Source: Bacteroidota bacterium (lineage in GTDB: Bacteria; Bacteroidota; Bacteroidia; Chitinophagales; Chitinophagaceae). Taken from it: a stretch of 64,000 nucleotides of DNA. The stretch is taken from the NCBI GenBank assembly GCA_013289015.1, contig JABDAV010000002.1, positions 21,053 to 85,052 of the forward strand, in the 5' to 3' direction. The notes beneath the pieces are model-generated. The model saw nothing but the letters and a program-made list of their open reading frames with translations. It did no database searches and had not been told where the DNA came from. Shown here in pieces: positions 44,999 through 54,119 of this stretch. How positions within the stretch are numbered: position 1 is the stretch's first letter; each line of letters opens with the position of its first letter. The position numbers were made by a program, and so were the translations under genes.

Positions 44999-45558
44999 AA
45001 ACTGTTTCTTTCCATTACCTCAATTACAGGCTGGGGAGTTATATAACGAATGCTTTTTTTTGCTTTTATCAGGCGCCTTATTTCAGTGGATGATATTTCA
45101 AGTAAGGGGGATTTAAGTATAGTAATATTATGAGGCAGTGGCTCTTCAGATACAGGATATCCCGGGCGCAGGTACACTATTATTTTTTTGCTCAGCAGCT
45201 GTTCAGAATTTTTCCATTGGGGCAAAGTTTGAAATGCATCAGAGCCAAGTATCAGGTAAAATTGGTTTGAAGGATAAATATTTTCAAGGTAGGTGAGGGT
45301 ATCGATCGTATAGGAAGGAAGAGGTAAATTGATTTCAACATCGCTGGCTTTAAGGCGTGAATCTTTGGCAATTGCTTTTTCAACCATTTGAAAACGAAGT
45401 TCCGCAGATAACAGTTCAGATTTTTCTTTTAATGGATTTTGAGGAGAAACAATAAACCAGATATTCTCTAATGCGAATGTGTTCGAAACCGTGTTTGCAA
45501 CAATCAGGTGACCTGTGTGTATGGGATTAAAAGAGCCAAAAAATAAACCAATATTCAT
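44989..45558 (-). CDS. nadD: nicotinate-nucleotide adenylyltransferase
   Basis: A 189-residue NMN/NaMN adenylyltransferase, converting nicotinate mononucleotide and ATP to deamido-NAD. The nucleotidyltransferase motif [10 protein letters not shown] is at 8-17 and the C-terminal SSTEIR is present at about 156-161. It shares NAD biosynthesis with nadA at 9.4 kb, though the two are far apart. It starts 21 nt after the feoA stop on the same strand, so the two probably form one transcript. It overlaps the convergent chrA gene by 10 nt. Confidence 0.94.
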   Translation of the reverse strand: MNIGLFFGSFNPIHTGHLIVANTVSNTFALENIWFIVSPQNPLKEKSELLSAELRFQMVEKAIAKDSRLKASDVEINLPLPSYTIDTLTYLENIYPSNQFYLILGSDAFQTLPQWKNSEQLLSKKIIVYLRPGYPVSEEPLPHNITILKSPLLEISSTEIRRLIKAKKSIRYITPQPVIEVMERNSFYM

Positions 45559-45579
45559 AATACAATGATTGGCAACATT

Positions 45580-45801
45580 TTATACGGGTTCTACGGTTAT
45601 ATTATCTGCTTCGTTTAACCTTAAACTCAAGCTATAGCCCGCTATAGCTATAGAAATAGGATCACCCAGCGGAGCAAATTTTTCGATATAAACTATTTCA
45701 CCTGGGATAAGACCCATTTCCATTAATTTTATTGAGATCTCGTCTTTGGAAAAATCAATAATTGTTGCCTGCTGCCCAACTACCAAATCAGATAACTTCA
45801 T
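45580..45801 (-). CDS. feoA: FeoA domain protein
   Basis: A 73-residue SH3-like FeoA protein, which regulates or supports the FeoB ferrous iron transporter. Landmarks are KLSDLVVGQQATI, LMEMGLIPGEIVYIEKFAP and LGDPISIAIAGYSLSLR. FeoB is not adjacent. nadD follows 21 nt after the stop, in the same direction. It diverges from ybeY. The start ATG at 45801 follows a -7 element (45818-45825). FeoA-only genes occur in some genomes with FeoB elsewhere. Confidence 0.88.
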   Translation of the reverse strand: MKLSDLVVGQQATIIDFSKDEISIKLMEMGLIPGEIVYIEKFAPLGDPISIAIAGYSLSLRLNEADNITVEPV

Positions 45802-45817
45802 GTAACAAAAATATTTA

Positions 45818-45825
45818 CAAAGCTA
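45818..45825 (-). promoter_or_regulatory. -7 element of feoA-nadD
   Basis: On the minus strand TAGCTTTG matches TAnnTTTG and lies 16 nt before the feoA ATG. No TTG at the expected -33 distance. Confidence 0.5.
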
Positions 45826-45864
45826 TTAGTAACCATAGTATTTAACTTTACGAATTTTGAAAGA

Positions 45865-46293
45865 ATGGATAAGGTTTTTATTTATAGTGCCGACAAACCG
45901 GTTAATCTTAAACACAAACAGGCAGTAAAGCAATTGATAATTTTTCTTTTTCAAACCGAACACTGTGATCTGGATAAGATTAGTTACATTTTTTGTTCCG
46001 ATGATTACCTGCTCCGTATTAATAAGGAGTTTTTAAATCATTCCACTTTAACCGATGTTATTACTTTTCCTTTATCGGCAACCAACAAGCCTGTGCGTGG
46101 AGAAGTTTACCTAAGCGTAGATCGAATTATAGAAAATGCAAAATCTTTTCAGGTCACATACCAAAATGAATTATTAAGAGTTATGATTCATGGGGCGTTG
46201 CATTTATGTGGGTACGCCGATAAAACTAAGGCTGCCCAAACTCAAATGAGAGAAAGAGAAAATTATTATTTAAAGGAAATTAGTTTCACGTGA
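45865..46293 (+). CDS. ybeY: rRNA maturation RNase YbeY
   Basis: A 142-residue metalloprotein of the UPF0054 family that matures 16S rRNA and helps ribosome quality control. It has FLNHSTLTDVITFPL (about 56-70) and the metal motif HGALHLCGYADK (about 109-120). The first two metal-binding His, 109 and 113, are present. The third His of the usual HGxLHLxGYDH is Asp119 here, a substitution I believe occurs in other Bacteroidota, but I did not verify this. The last codons and stop form part of a parS-like palindrome and overlap the next start (GTGA). Confidence 0.92.
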   Translation: MDKVFIYSADKPVNLKHKQAVKQLIIFLFQTEHCDLDKISYIFCSDDYLLRINKEFLNHSTLTDVITFPLSATNKPVRGEVYLSVDRIIENAKSFQVTYQNELLRVMIHGALHLCGYADKTKAAQTQMRERENYYLKEISFT

Positions 46294-46297
46294 AGCA
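46282..46297. promoter_or_regulatory. parS-like palindrome, site 1
   Basis: AGTTTCACGTGAAGCA matches the ParB-binding consensus TGTTTCACGTGAAACA at 14 of 16 positions. It spans the ybeY stop and the GTG start of the CAP gene. Confidence 0.5.
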
Positions 46298-46958
46298 TTT
46301 TTTTGTTTTGTCTCTTTTGTTTATAATTATTTCGGCTAAAAGCCAACAGGTGCTTACATTTAAAAATACAGAAACCTATAATCCATCAACGAGCGATCAG
46401 GTTGTATTAAGTTGGAACGAGAAACAGGCAGGGTACAACAAATTAACCTCTGATGAAAAAAATTTTTATTATTGGGTTAATTATAGCCGTTTAAAACCGA
46501 AAGTTTTTTACGACAGTGTTGTAGTTCAGGTTGCTCAGTCATTGCCTCAGCTAAAAGGAAAAAACTTTGCTTCTCTTAAAACAGATATGGAAGGCGCAAA
46601 CAACCTGCCTTTGCTTTCCTTAAATGAAGCCTTAAGAAACATGGCTTTTTATCATGCAAAAGATATTACCGGTAATAATGCTTCACCTTCTCATAATTCT
46701 ACCAATGGAGATACTTTTGAAGATAGATTTAAAAAAATTGGTCTGAAAAATTGTGGAGGAGAAAACATAAGCTTTGGATCAGGCGGCACGAATCCTCTCT
46801 TTATGCTTGTTTTGCTTTACCTGGATATTAGCGTAAATGATTTGGGTCATCGAAAAGCATTATTGAATCCATCGTATATTAATACAGGCATTGCTATCGA
46901 AAAATTTAATAATGGAAACTTATTTTTAGTGGAGGATTTTGCTTGCAGCCAGCAATAG
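46290..46958 (+). CDS. CAP (SCP-like) domain secreted protein
   Basis: A 222-residue exported protein with signal peptide (MKHFFVLSLLFIIISAKSQ). The CAP fold is recognised from NYSRLKPKVFYDSV, MAFYHAKDITGNNASPSHNS and FEDRFKKIGLKNCGGENISFG, with HAKDI and GEN as family motifs. CAP domain proteins are extracellular; functions range from structural to proteolytic and are not predictable here. It starts at GTG 46290, overlapping the ybeY stop by four bases (GTGA), so it is probably translated with ybeY. It lies between two parS-like sites. Confidence 0.87.
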   Translation: MKHFFVLSLLFIIISAKSQQVLTFKNTETYNPSTSDQVVLSWNEKQAGYNKLTSDEKNFYYWVNYSRLKPKVFYDSVVVQVAQSLPQLKGKNFASLKTDMEGANNLPLLSLNEALRNMAFYHAKDITGNNASPSHNSTNGDTFEDRFKKIGLKNCGGENISFGSGGTNPLFMLVLLYLDISVNDLGHRKALLNPSYINTGIAIEKFNNGNLFLVEDFACSQQ

Positions 46959-46972
46959 TTCCACGTGAAATA
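46957..46972. promoter_or_regulatory. parS-like palindrome, site 2
   Basis: AGTTCCACGTGAAATA matches TGTTCCACGTGAAACA at 14 of 16 positions. It lies between the CAP gene stop and mnmG, 675 nt from site 1, and within the spacer of the presumed mnmG promoter. Confidence 0.5.
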
Positions 46973-46979
46973 CCAATCT

Positions 46980-46987
46980 TATCTTTG
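46980..46987 (+). promoter_or_regulatory. -7 element of mnmG
   Basis: TATCTTTG matches TAnnTTTG and ends 4 nt before the ATG, so a transcript from it would be nearly leaderless. At the -33 position is GTT, not TTG. Confidence 0.45.
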
Positions 46988-46991
46988 CATA

Positions 46992-48860
46992 ATGTTTCCT
47001 GAATACGATGTAATTGTAGTAGGCGCCGGTCATGCGGGGTGTGAAGCCGCTGCTGCAGCGGCAAATCTTGGTAGTAAAGTGCTGTTAATTACCATGAACA
47101 TGCAAACTATAGCTCAAATGAGCTGTAATCCTGCTATGGGAGGTATAGCAAAAGGTCAGATAGTTCGGGAAATTGATGCTTTAGGCGGGTATAGTGGAAT
47201 TGTTACTGACAAAAGCTTGCTTCAATTTAGAATGCTTAACAAAAGTAAGGGCCCTGCAATGTGGAGTCCCAGGGCGCAAAGCGATCGAATGCTTTTTGCG
47301 TGTACATGGCGCAATATGCTTGAGCAAACCACAAATATTGATCTTTACCAGGATTCGGTAAAAGGGCTACTTGTAAAAAATAACCTGGCAAAAGGAGTTA
47401 TCACCGGGCTTGGTCATCATATTTCTTCCAAAGCCGTAGTTATAACCAGTGGAACTTTTCTCAATGGCATAATTCACATTGGAGAAAAGAATTTTGGCGG
47501 AGGGAGAATATCAGAAAAAAGCTCAACCGGAATTACAGAACAACTGATTGAGCTTGGTTTTGAAAGCAACCGTCTTAAAACAGGCACTCCTCCGCGTATT
47601 GATGGAAGAAGCCTGAATTACTCAGCAATGGAAATTCAATATGGTGATGATGAGATTACAGGGTTTTCCTATCTGGAGACAAGAAAAATTGATCCTTCCT
47701 TGCAATTACCTTGTTATATTACCTATACCAATACACAAGTTCATGAAACACTGAAAACAGGGTTTGATAAAAGCCCCATGTTTTCCGGGCGGATAGGAGG
47801 AATTGGTCCAAGGTATTGCCCAAGCATTGAAGACAAAATAAATCGATTTGCTGAGCGTGATCGCCACCAGATATTCGTTGAACCAGAAGGCTTTAATACA
47901 ATAGAAGTTTATGTAAACGGATTTTCAACATCCTTGCCGGAAGAAGTTCAATATGAAGCGATTAGAAAAATGGAAGGATTCGAAAATGCAAAGATGTTCA
48001 GGCCTGGTTACGCAATAGAATATGATTATTTCCCACCTACTCAATTAAAGCATTCCCTTGAGACGAAATTAATCGATAACCTGTTCTTTGCGGGCCAGAT
48101 AAACGGAACAACCGGTTACGAGGAAGCTGCTTGTCAGGGGCTGATGGCAGGGATCAATGCACATCAAAAAGTTATTGATAATCAGCCATTTATACTCAAA
48201 AGAGATGAAGCATATATAGGCGTTTTGATTGATGATCTCATCAGTAAAGGAACAGAAGAGCCCTACCGTATGTTTACCAGTCGCGCTGAATTCAGAACGC
48301 TGTTAAGACAAGACAATGCAGATCTGAGATTAACTGAAAAGAGTTTTCGGCTCGGATTGGGAAGTCAGGAAAGGATGGAAAAGGTTTTGGCTAAACAAAA
48401 TAATGTAAAAGAAATAAAATCTGTTTTACAAAGCCTTTCATTGCAGCCTGATGAGGTAAATGATTATCTTCAGAAAATAAAATCTTCATCTATTGATGAA
48501 AAACAAAAAGCAATAAAGCTCGTGCTTCGCCCTGATGTGAAGCTGGAAAATATGATTGATCAAATCCCTGCGCTAAATGCTAAACTCAAACATTTTCCAA
48601 AAGATGCGCTTGAACAGGCAGAGATTCAAATTAAATATGAGCGGTATATTGAGAAAGAGCAGGAACTGGCAGAGCGCATGTCCACAATGGAAAATGCTTT
48701 GATCCCTGAAAGCTTTAATTATGATCGTATTGCTGCTTTAAGTGCGGAAGCCTTACAAAAGTTTAAAAAAATTAAACCAAGAACCCTTGGCCAGGCCAGC
48801 AGGATCTCCGGTGTAAATCCCAGTGATGTGCAGATACTCATGGTTTATATGGGAAGGTAA
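46992..48860 (+). CDS. mnmG: tRNA uridine-5-carboxymethylaminomethyl modification enzyme MnmG (GidA)
   Basis: A 622-residue FAD enzyme that, with MnmE, modifies U34 in tRNAs. It starts MFPEYDVIVVGAGHAG, with the FAD dinucleotide-binding loop GAGHAGCEAA at about 11-20. Other GidA blocks are NPAMGGIAKGQIVREIDALGG, the KTGTPPRIDGRS segment and the C-terminal AEALQKFKKIKPRTLGQASRISGV. An upstream GTG at 46965 would add nine unconserved residues. mnmG is often near the chromosome origin with gidB, soj and spo0J (known for many bacteria), which makes the parS-like sites more interesting; those genes are not in the window. Confidence 0.96.
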   Translation: MFPEYDVIVVGAGHAGCEAAAAAANLGSKVLLITMNMQTIAQMSCNPAMGGIAKGQIVREIDALGGYSGIVTDKSLLQFRMLNKSKGPAMWSPRAQSDRMLFACTWRNMLEQTTNIDLYQDSVKGLLVKNNLAKGVITGLGHHISSKAVVITSGTFLNGIIHIGEKNFGGGRISEKSSTGITEQLIELGFESNRLKTGTPPRIDGRSLNYSAMEIQYGDDEITGFSYLETRKIDPSLQLPCYITYTNTQVHETLKTGFDKSPMFSGRIGGIGPRYCPSIEDKINRFAERDRHQIFVEPEGFNTIEVYVNGFSTSLPEEVQYEAIRKMEGFENAKMFRPGYAIEYDYFPPTQLKHSLETKLIDNLFFAGQINGTTGYEEAACQGLMAGINAHQKVIDNQPFILKRDEAYIGVLIDDLISKGTEEPYRMFTSRAEFRTLLRQDNADLRLTEKSFRLGLGSQERMEKVLAKQNNVKEIKSVLQSLSLQPDEVNDYLQKIKSSSIDEKQKAIKLVLRPDVKLENMIDQIPALNAKLKHFPKDALEQAEIQIKYERYIEKEQELAERMSTMENALIPESFNYDRIAALSAEALQKFKKIKPRTLGQASRISGVNPSDVQILMVYMGR

Positions 48861-48928
48861 TAGGTTTAACGTTTGAATTGCACAATAATCTTGCTGCAGT
48901 TTGTAATATTACATTTCAACATATTTAT

Positions 48929-49684
48929 TTGAAACTCCCTGTCTTATTTTTTTGCTGTATTTGTTTGGCCACCATCTCTGCCCAAAGTCAGGTTACTTTA
49001 TCAGGAACTGTTTCAGATTATTTCAGCAAAATGCCTTTAGATGCGGTAACTGTGGAAACCAGCTCAGGCCATTATGTTATAAGCGACTCTCTTGGCCGGT
49101 ATTCAATTAATGTAGAAAAAAAAGATACTGTTTGGTTCAGTTATCTTAATAAAAAAACCATGAAATATCCTGTGGATACAATATCCCATCCTCAAAGTTT
49201 TGATATTGCTTTATACATTGATGCACGATGGTTGCCGGAAGTAAGAGTACAAACAAGGGATTATAAATTAGATTCAATAGAGAACCGGCAGACATACGCA
49301 AACGTATTCAACTTTAGAAAGCCGGGTTTACGGTTTTCCCAAAGTACACCTACCGCTAATAATTATGTACCGGGCAGTGTAACAGCGGGATTAGACCTGG
49401 ATGAAATAATAAACTCTTTCCGGTTTAAGCGAAACCGCGAAATGCTTGCTTTTCAGCAAAGGCTTTTGCAGGATGAACAGGATAAGTATATTGATCATCG
49501 CTATTCAAAACTCCTTGTTAAAAAACTCACTAACCTTGATGGAAAAGAGTTGGATGATTTTATGAATTTCTATCGTCCGACTTATGAAGAAACGCTGGCA
49601 ATGAATGACCTTGAATTAGGTTATTATGTTGAGCAATGCTATAAAAATTACGCATATTTAAAAGAACATAAAACCAGTAATTAA
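48929..49684 (+). CDS. carboxypeptidase regulatory-like domain secreted protein
   Basis: A 251-residue exported protein. TTG 48929 gives a good signal peptide, MKLPVLFFCCICLATISAQ, and no ATG lies in front; a TTG at 48878 would add 17 residues. The domain at about 22-100 is a carboxypeptidase-D regulatory-like fold (VTLSGTVSDYFSKMPLDAVT, then SDSLGRYSI), used in Bacteroidota as an N-terminal module of outer membrane proteins. The remainder is charged and helical (REMLAFQQRLLQDEQDKYIDHRY). The function is unknown. It follows mnmG by 68 nt on the same strand and is convergent with acrB. Confidence 0.78.
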   Translation: MKLPVLFFCCICLATISAQSQVTLSGTVSDYFSKMPLDAVTVETSSGHYVISDSLGRYSINVEKKDTVWFSYLNKKTMKYPVDTISHPQSFDIALYIDARWLPEVRVQTRDYKLDSIENRQTYANVFNFRKPGLRFSQSTPTANNYVPGSVTAGLDLDEIINSFRFKRNREMLAFQQRLLQDEQDKYIDHRYSKLLVKKLTNLDGKELDDFMNFYRPTYEETLAMNDLELGYYVEQCYKNYAYLKEHKTSN

Positions 49685-49697
49685 TTCGATAATTGAA

Positions 49698-52600
49698 CTA
49701 TTCGCTATCCGGCACCACAGGATTATCACGTTCATCGGCCTCAGCTTTTAATTTGGCCAGCTTCTCTTTTCCATAAGAAGCTTTTGTTATAACTACAAAC
49801 AAAACAGGCACTACAAAAATTGCAAGTGAGGTTGCAGCAAGCATACCCCCTAATACAGTCCATCCGATCGTATTTCTTGCAATAGAGCTCGCACCTGAAG
49901 CAAGTGCCAGTGGTAAAACACCCAGCAGGAATGCAATGGATGTCATTAAGATCGGGCGTAGGCGCAGGCTCACCGCCTGTAATGTTGATTCAACAATTGG
50001 CATTCCTCTGTCAACTCTTTCTTTTGCATATTCTACGATAAGAATTGCATTTTTTGCTGATAATCCTATTAAGGTGATTAAACCTATTTGTGCGTATACA
50101 TTATTTGTTAAGCGTGGAATTAATGTAAGCGTAAGTATAGCGCCAAACACACCAATCGGTACTGCAAGCAATACAGAAAATGGTACAGCCCAACTTTCAT
50201 ACAATGCAGCGAGGAAGAGGAATACAAACACAATTGATAAAGCAAATATGTAAACAGCGCTTGAACCCGACTTAATTTCCTGTAAACTTAAACCGGAAAA
50301 TTCATATCCATAGCCTTCCGGTAATTTATCTCCCACACGTATCAATGCATCCAGAGCCTGGCCACTGCTATAACCTTGTTTTGCACTGCCATCAACTTCT
50401 GCACTTCGGTAAATATTAAAATGTGAAATAAGCGGCGCTGTTTCAGTAACATTATAACTTACCACAGTGCTTAATGGAATCATATTGCCCGCAGAATTTT
50501 TTACATAATAATTTCCTATTTGAGAAATATCACTTCTGAAATTAGTATCGGCCTGTGCAACTACGTAAAAGTTTCTTCCATAAACCGTTAACTGGTTTAT
50601 GTAGGTACTGCCCATATACATTTGCATGGTATTGTATACATCCGATAAATTAAGACCCAGTTTTTTTGCTTTATCCCGGTCAACGTTTACCTGGTATGCA
50701 GGGGTGTTTGCGGTAAAGAAAGTAAATGCTCCCTGCGGACTGTTATCAATTTCAGGTTGCTTTTTCAGGTCAGCAACAAAATTGTTTACAACTTTTGAAA
50801 AGTCTTTGATGCTGTCATTAGATTGCTTTTGTTCGATCTGGATACTAAATCCGCCGGCATTGCCCAATCCCGGAATGGCGGGTGGTTTTACTACAACAAT
50901 TCTTGCCTGTTTAATTGATGCAAACCGTTTGTTTAATTCAGCAACTATTCCATCAATTTTTTCTGATTCTTTTGTGCGTTCATCCCACGGTTTCAACTGC
51001 ATAAACATACTTCCGCTGCTGGACTTTATACCTCCGGTTAAAAAGTTTAAACCTCCTAATGCAGCAACATGCATAACACCAGGAACTGTTTGCGCCAGCT
51101 TCATCATACTGTCAATAACAGTTAAGCTTCGTGTTGTGGAACCTGATTCAGGAATTTCAAAGGTCATTATTAATCGGCCATCATCCTCTGTAGGAATAAA
51201 GCCGGTTGGCTTATGTGAAAACAATAATCCATCTGCAACAAAAATGCATACCAGTAATATTATAACCAGCGGAGCTTTTTTAATCCATGCTTTTACACCT
51301 GAGGTATAGCTGTTAGTAAGTTTTCCAAACCCAACATCAAACTTGTAAAAGAATTTATTTAACCCTTTTGATTTTTTATCCCGGTGCTGTGGCTTTAATA
51401 ATATAGAACATAATGCCGGAGTAAGCGAAAGCGCAATAAAGGCGGAAAGTAAAACAGAAATAGCAATTGTAATAGCAAACTGCTGGTACAATTTTCCAAC
51501 AATGCCGGGCACAAAACCTACCGGCACAAACACGGCAGCAAGAATTAAAGCGATTGCTATAACAGGCGCAGTAATATCTTTCAAGGCTTTTGCCGTTGCT
51601 TCTTTTGCAGAAAGCCCTTCCGTATCTATATAATGCTGAACCGCTTCCACCACTACAATAGCATCATCCACCACAATACCAATTGCCAGTACAAAACCAA
51701 ACATGGTAAGTGTATTGATGGTAAACCCAAGCGGTATAAAAAATATAAATGTACCTACTATTGCTACGGGAATGGCAAGCACCGGAATTAAAGTGGAACG
51801 CCAGTTTTGAAGGAAAAGAAATACAACTATTGTTACAAGCAATAATGCAATTAACAATGTATGTACAACATCGCTGATTGAAACTTTTACAACTGTTACA
51901 GATTCAAAAGGAACAATGTAGCTAACATCGGCAGGAAAATATTTTTTCATATTATCCATTGCTTTGTACACACCATCTGCAGTTTCCAGGGCATTGCTGT
52001 TGGGTGCCTGGTACACCAATAAATAAGAGGCGCGTTTTCCATCAACAAAAGAATTGGCAGTATAACTTACTTTACCTAATTGTACACGTGCTACATCTTT
52101 TAAATAAACAATCGAATTATTCTGAGGATTAGAACGCACAACAATATTTTCAAAATCTTTTTCTGATGCAAGGCGGCTGTTTGTAAAAACAGTGAATTCA
52201 AAAGGCGTGCTTGAGCTTTGAGGAGGTGCGCCAACAGAGCCTGCAGCCACCTGTAAGTTTTGTTCATTGATTGCATTTTGAACATCAGCATAGGTTAACC
52301 CAAGTTGAGCAAGTTTATCAGGTTCGAGCCAGATACGCATGCTGAAGTTATCAGCGCGGCTGAATACATCGCCAACACCCGGAACACGTAATAACTGGTC
52401 GCGTACATAAATGTTTGCGTAGTTATCCATAAAGGGAACGCTATGTGAGCCATTGGGTGAGTAAATAGCCACTAACATTAAAATACTCGGGTTGCGCTTT
52501 AACGTTGTTACACCTAATTTCTGAACCTGGCTTGGCAACGTTGGCGTTGCAATGCCTACGCGGTTTTGAATGTCTAATGCAACAATATCAGGATCCGCAT

Positions 52601-52901
52601 TAATATTAAGAGTAGCAGTAATACTTGACTGGCCATTATTGGCACTATTGCTTTGCATATACTCAATACCCGGTACACCATTTACCTGCGTTTCAATTGG
52701 AGTAGTGGTAGTTTGTTCAACAGTTTGAGCATCTGCACCTGTGAAATTAGCGGTAATAGATACAGTTGGCGGTGTAATATTGGGATACTGGCTGACTGGC
52801 ATATTTAGAATTGCCAATGTTCCAACCATTAATATTACAATTGAAATTACAATAGCTGTAACCGGTCGCTTTAGAAATACATTTGATGAAGTCTCGCTCA
52901 T
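49698..52901 (-). CDS. RND efflux pump inner membrane component (HAE1 family, AcrB-like)
   Basis: A 1067-residue transporter of the hydrophobe/amphiphile efflux-1 family. It has twelve helices in two halves and large periplasmic loops. The N-terminus, MSETSSNVFLKRPVTAIVIS, is typical, and the TM4 proton-relay residues VVDDAIVVVEAV are intact. It uses proton flux to expel drugs, detergents or bile-like compounds together with the adaptor and channel genes directly upstream. Order on the minus strand is channel, adaptor, pump, with short gaps (3 nt between channel and adaptor and 78 nt before this gene). The substrate range cannot be predicted. Confidence 0.97.
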   Translation of the reverse strand: MSETSSNVFLKRPVTAIVISIVILMVGTLAILNMPVSQYPNITPPTVSITANFTGADAQTVEQTTTTPIETQVNGVPGIEYMQSNSANNGQSSITATLNINADPDIVALDIQNRVGIATPTLPSQVQKLGVTTLKRNPSILMLVAIYSPNGSHSVPFMDNYANIYVRDQLLRVPGVGDVFSRADNFSMRIWLEPDKLAQLGLTYADVQNAINEQNLQVAAGSVGAPPQSSSTPFEFTVFTNSRLASEKDFENIVVRSNPQNNSIVYLKDVARVQLGKVSYTANSFVDGKRASYLLVYQAPNSNALETADGVYKAMDNMKKYFPADVSYIVPFESVTVVKVSISDVVHTLLIALLLVTIVVFLFLQNWRSTLIPVLAIPVAIVGTFIFFIPLGFTINTLTMFGFVLAIGIVVDDAIVVVEAVQHYIDTEGLSAKEATAKALKDITAPVIAIALILAAVFVPVGFVPGIVGKLYQQFAITIAISVLLSAFIALSLTPALCSILLKPQHRDKKSKGLNKFFYKFDVGFGKLTNSYTSGVKAWIKKAPLVIILLVCIFVADGLLFSHKPTGFIPTEDDGRLIMTFEIPESGSTTRSLTVIDSMMKLAQTVPGVMHVAALGGLNFLTGGIKSSSGSMFMQLKPWDERTKESEKIDGIVAELNKRFASIKQARIVVVKPPAIPGLGNAGGFSIQIEQKQSNDSIKDFSKVVNNFVADLKKQPEIDNSPQGAFTFFTANTPAYQVNVDRDKAKKLGLNLSDVYNTMQMYMGSTYINQLTVYGRNFYVVAQADTNFRSDISQIGNYYVKNSAGNMIPLSTVVSYNVTETAPLISHFNIYRSAEVDGSAKQGYSSGQALDALIRVGDKLPEGYGYEFSGLSLQEIKSGSSAVYIFALSIVFVFLFLAALYESWAVPFSVLLAVPIGVFGAILTLTLIPRLTNNVYAQIGLITLIGLSAKNAILIVEYAKERVDRGMPIVESTLQAVSLRLRPILMTSIAFLLGVLPLALASGASSIARNTIGWTVLGGMLAATSLAIFVVPVLFVVITKASYGKEKLAKLKAEADERDNPVVPDSE

Positions 52902-52913
52902 AAATTTTTTTTT

Positions 52914-52939
52914 AGCTTAACCTCGGTTAAGATTAAGCT
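52914..52939 (-). other. intercistronic stem-loop between adaptor and pump genes
   Basis: A 26-nt inverted repeat with outer arms AGCTTAA/TTAAGCT and an inner TTAACC/GGTTAA hairpin. No T-run follows on the minus strand (it is A-rich), so it is not a standard terminator and may influence mRNA stability or relative expression. Confidence 0.4.
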
Positions 52940-52979
52940 TTTCATCTCTTATTTCAATACAATAGCCTGATCATGATTA

Positions 52980-54116
52980 TTATTTCGCCTGGGAAGGCTG
53001 TTGCGGGGCTTTTGATTTACCTGTATTCACAGCAGTGCTGTCTCTTAATTTTTGTACACCATCCGTAACAATAACGTCCCCTGCCTTTAAGCCGTCTTTA
53101 ATTATAACCATTCCATTTATCTGGTTGCCTAACGTAACTTTCTTTTGTAAGGCAATCGTATCCTGAACCTGGTAAACAAAAAATTCTCCCAACTGCTCTA
53201 CAATACATTTATAAGGAATGAAAATTGTGTTGGGTGCGCTTTTATTTTCAACACGAACAGTTGCAGTTGCACCTACTTTCAGCATTTTTTCAGGATTGGG
53301 AAAAACTATTCTTGCCCTTATTGTTCCCGTAGTTGGATCAACTGCGCGGTCAAGTAAACTTATATAACCCGGATGTGCATACATGCTTCCATCGGGCAGC
53401 GTAACTGTAAATGTTGAATCTTTTTTTGAGGCGCCACTGTTAACAAGATTAGTAAACTTAGGGATCAGTGCCTGGTCCAGTGCAATATCTGCGGCAATAG
53501 GATCATCTGTTGAAACGGTATTTAACAACGTTTGCGGATAAACGGATGTTCCAACTTTTACCTGCGAAATCCCGATGGTACCATCTATCGGCGAATAAAT
53601 GGTTGTATATTTTAAATTGGCTGCAACAGCCTGCACATTTGCTTCTGCTGCTGCTACCTGTTGTTTGGCAGCATCAAGGTCTGCCAGTGCATTATCTACT
53701 GTTTGTGTTGCAATAGCGTCATTCTTCTGCAACTCAAGATAGCGGTCGGCATTTTTTTGCGCTTTTACAAGATTTGCTTTTGCCACATCAACATCTGCTG
53801 TAGCCTGCCCGTATGTTCCGGCATATTGCTGCGCATCTATCGAATATAATTTTTCTCCTTTATGTACACGATCGCCATCATTAAAATATACACCTGTAAT
53901 ATTTCCTGATACCTGCGGTTTTATATCAACCTGTGTTAATGCGGTTACCGTTGCAGGATAATTGTCATAATAAACAGTAGCGCCTTCCTGTACTGTATCA
54001 GTATTAACACTTACTTTAGGCGGACGTGTTTGTTGCTGGCTGCTGCTTTTATCACCGCAGGAAACTGCTGTTGTAATTAGTGCGATAAATAAAACAATTG
54101 GTATAAACGTTCTCAT
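52980..54116 (-). CDS. RND efflux periplasmic adaptor (AcrA-like lipoprotein)
   Basis: A 378-residue membrane fusion protein. It is a lipoprotein: the lipobox AVSC ends at Cys20. The lipoyl-like domain (about 65-90, PQVSGNITGVYFNDGDRVHKGE) encloses a long alpha-helical hairpin (about 100-165, KANLVKAQKNADRYLELQ). Beta-barrel and membrane-proximal domains follow. It docks the outer membrane channel to the RND pump. Its stop is 78 nt before the pump start. The last 20 residues are Gln/Pro/Lys-rich and probably disordered. Confidence 0.95.
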   Translation of the reverse strand: MRTFIPIVLFIALITTAVSCGDKSSSQQQTRPPKVSVNTDTVQEGATVYYDNYPATVTALTQVDIKPQVSGNITGVYFNDGDRVHKGEKLYSIDAQQYAGTYGQATADVDVAKANLVKAQKNADRYLELQKNDAIATQTVDNALADLDAAKQQVAAAEANVQAVAANLKYTTIYSPIDGTIGISQVKVGTSVYPQTLLNTVSTDDPIAADIALDQALIPKFTNLVNSGASKKDSTFTVTLPDGSMYAHPGYISLLDRAVDPTTGTIRARIVFPNPEKMLKVGATATVRVENKSAPNTIFIPYKCIVEQLGEFFVYQVQDTIALQKKVTLGNQINGMVIIKDGLKAGDVIVTDGVQKLRDSTAVNTGKSKAPQQPSQAK

Positions 54117-54119
54117 TGT

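Noticed and set aside
45865..46293. Loss of function of YbeY from the missing third metal His
   Set aside because: Asp at this position appears to be a lineage variant of Bacteroidota YbeY, the rest of the motif is intact, and the gene is otherwise well conserved.
50626..51309. 227-codon frame antisense to the RND pump gene
   Set aside because: Lies entirely inside a clearly coding gene with family-wide conserved motifs; long antisense frames arise there by codon bias.
52321..52332. GGTTCGAGCC, resembling the T-arm of a tRNA
   Set aside because: Located inside the pump gene and not supported by acceptor, D- or anticodon stems.
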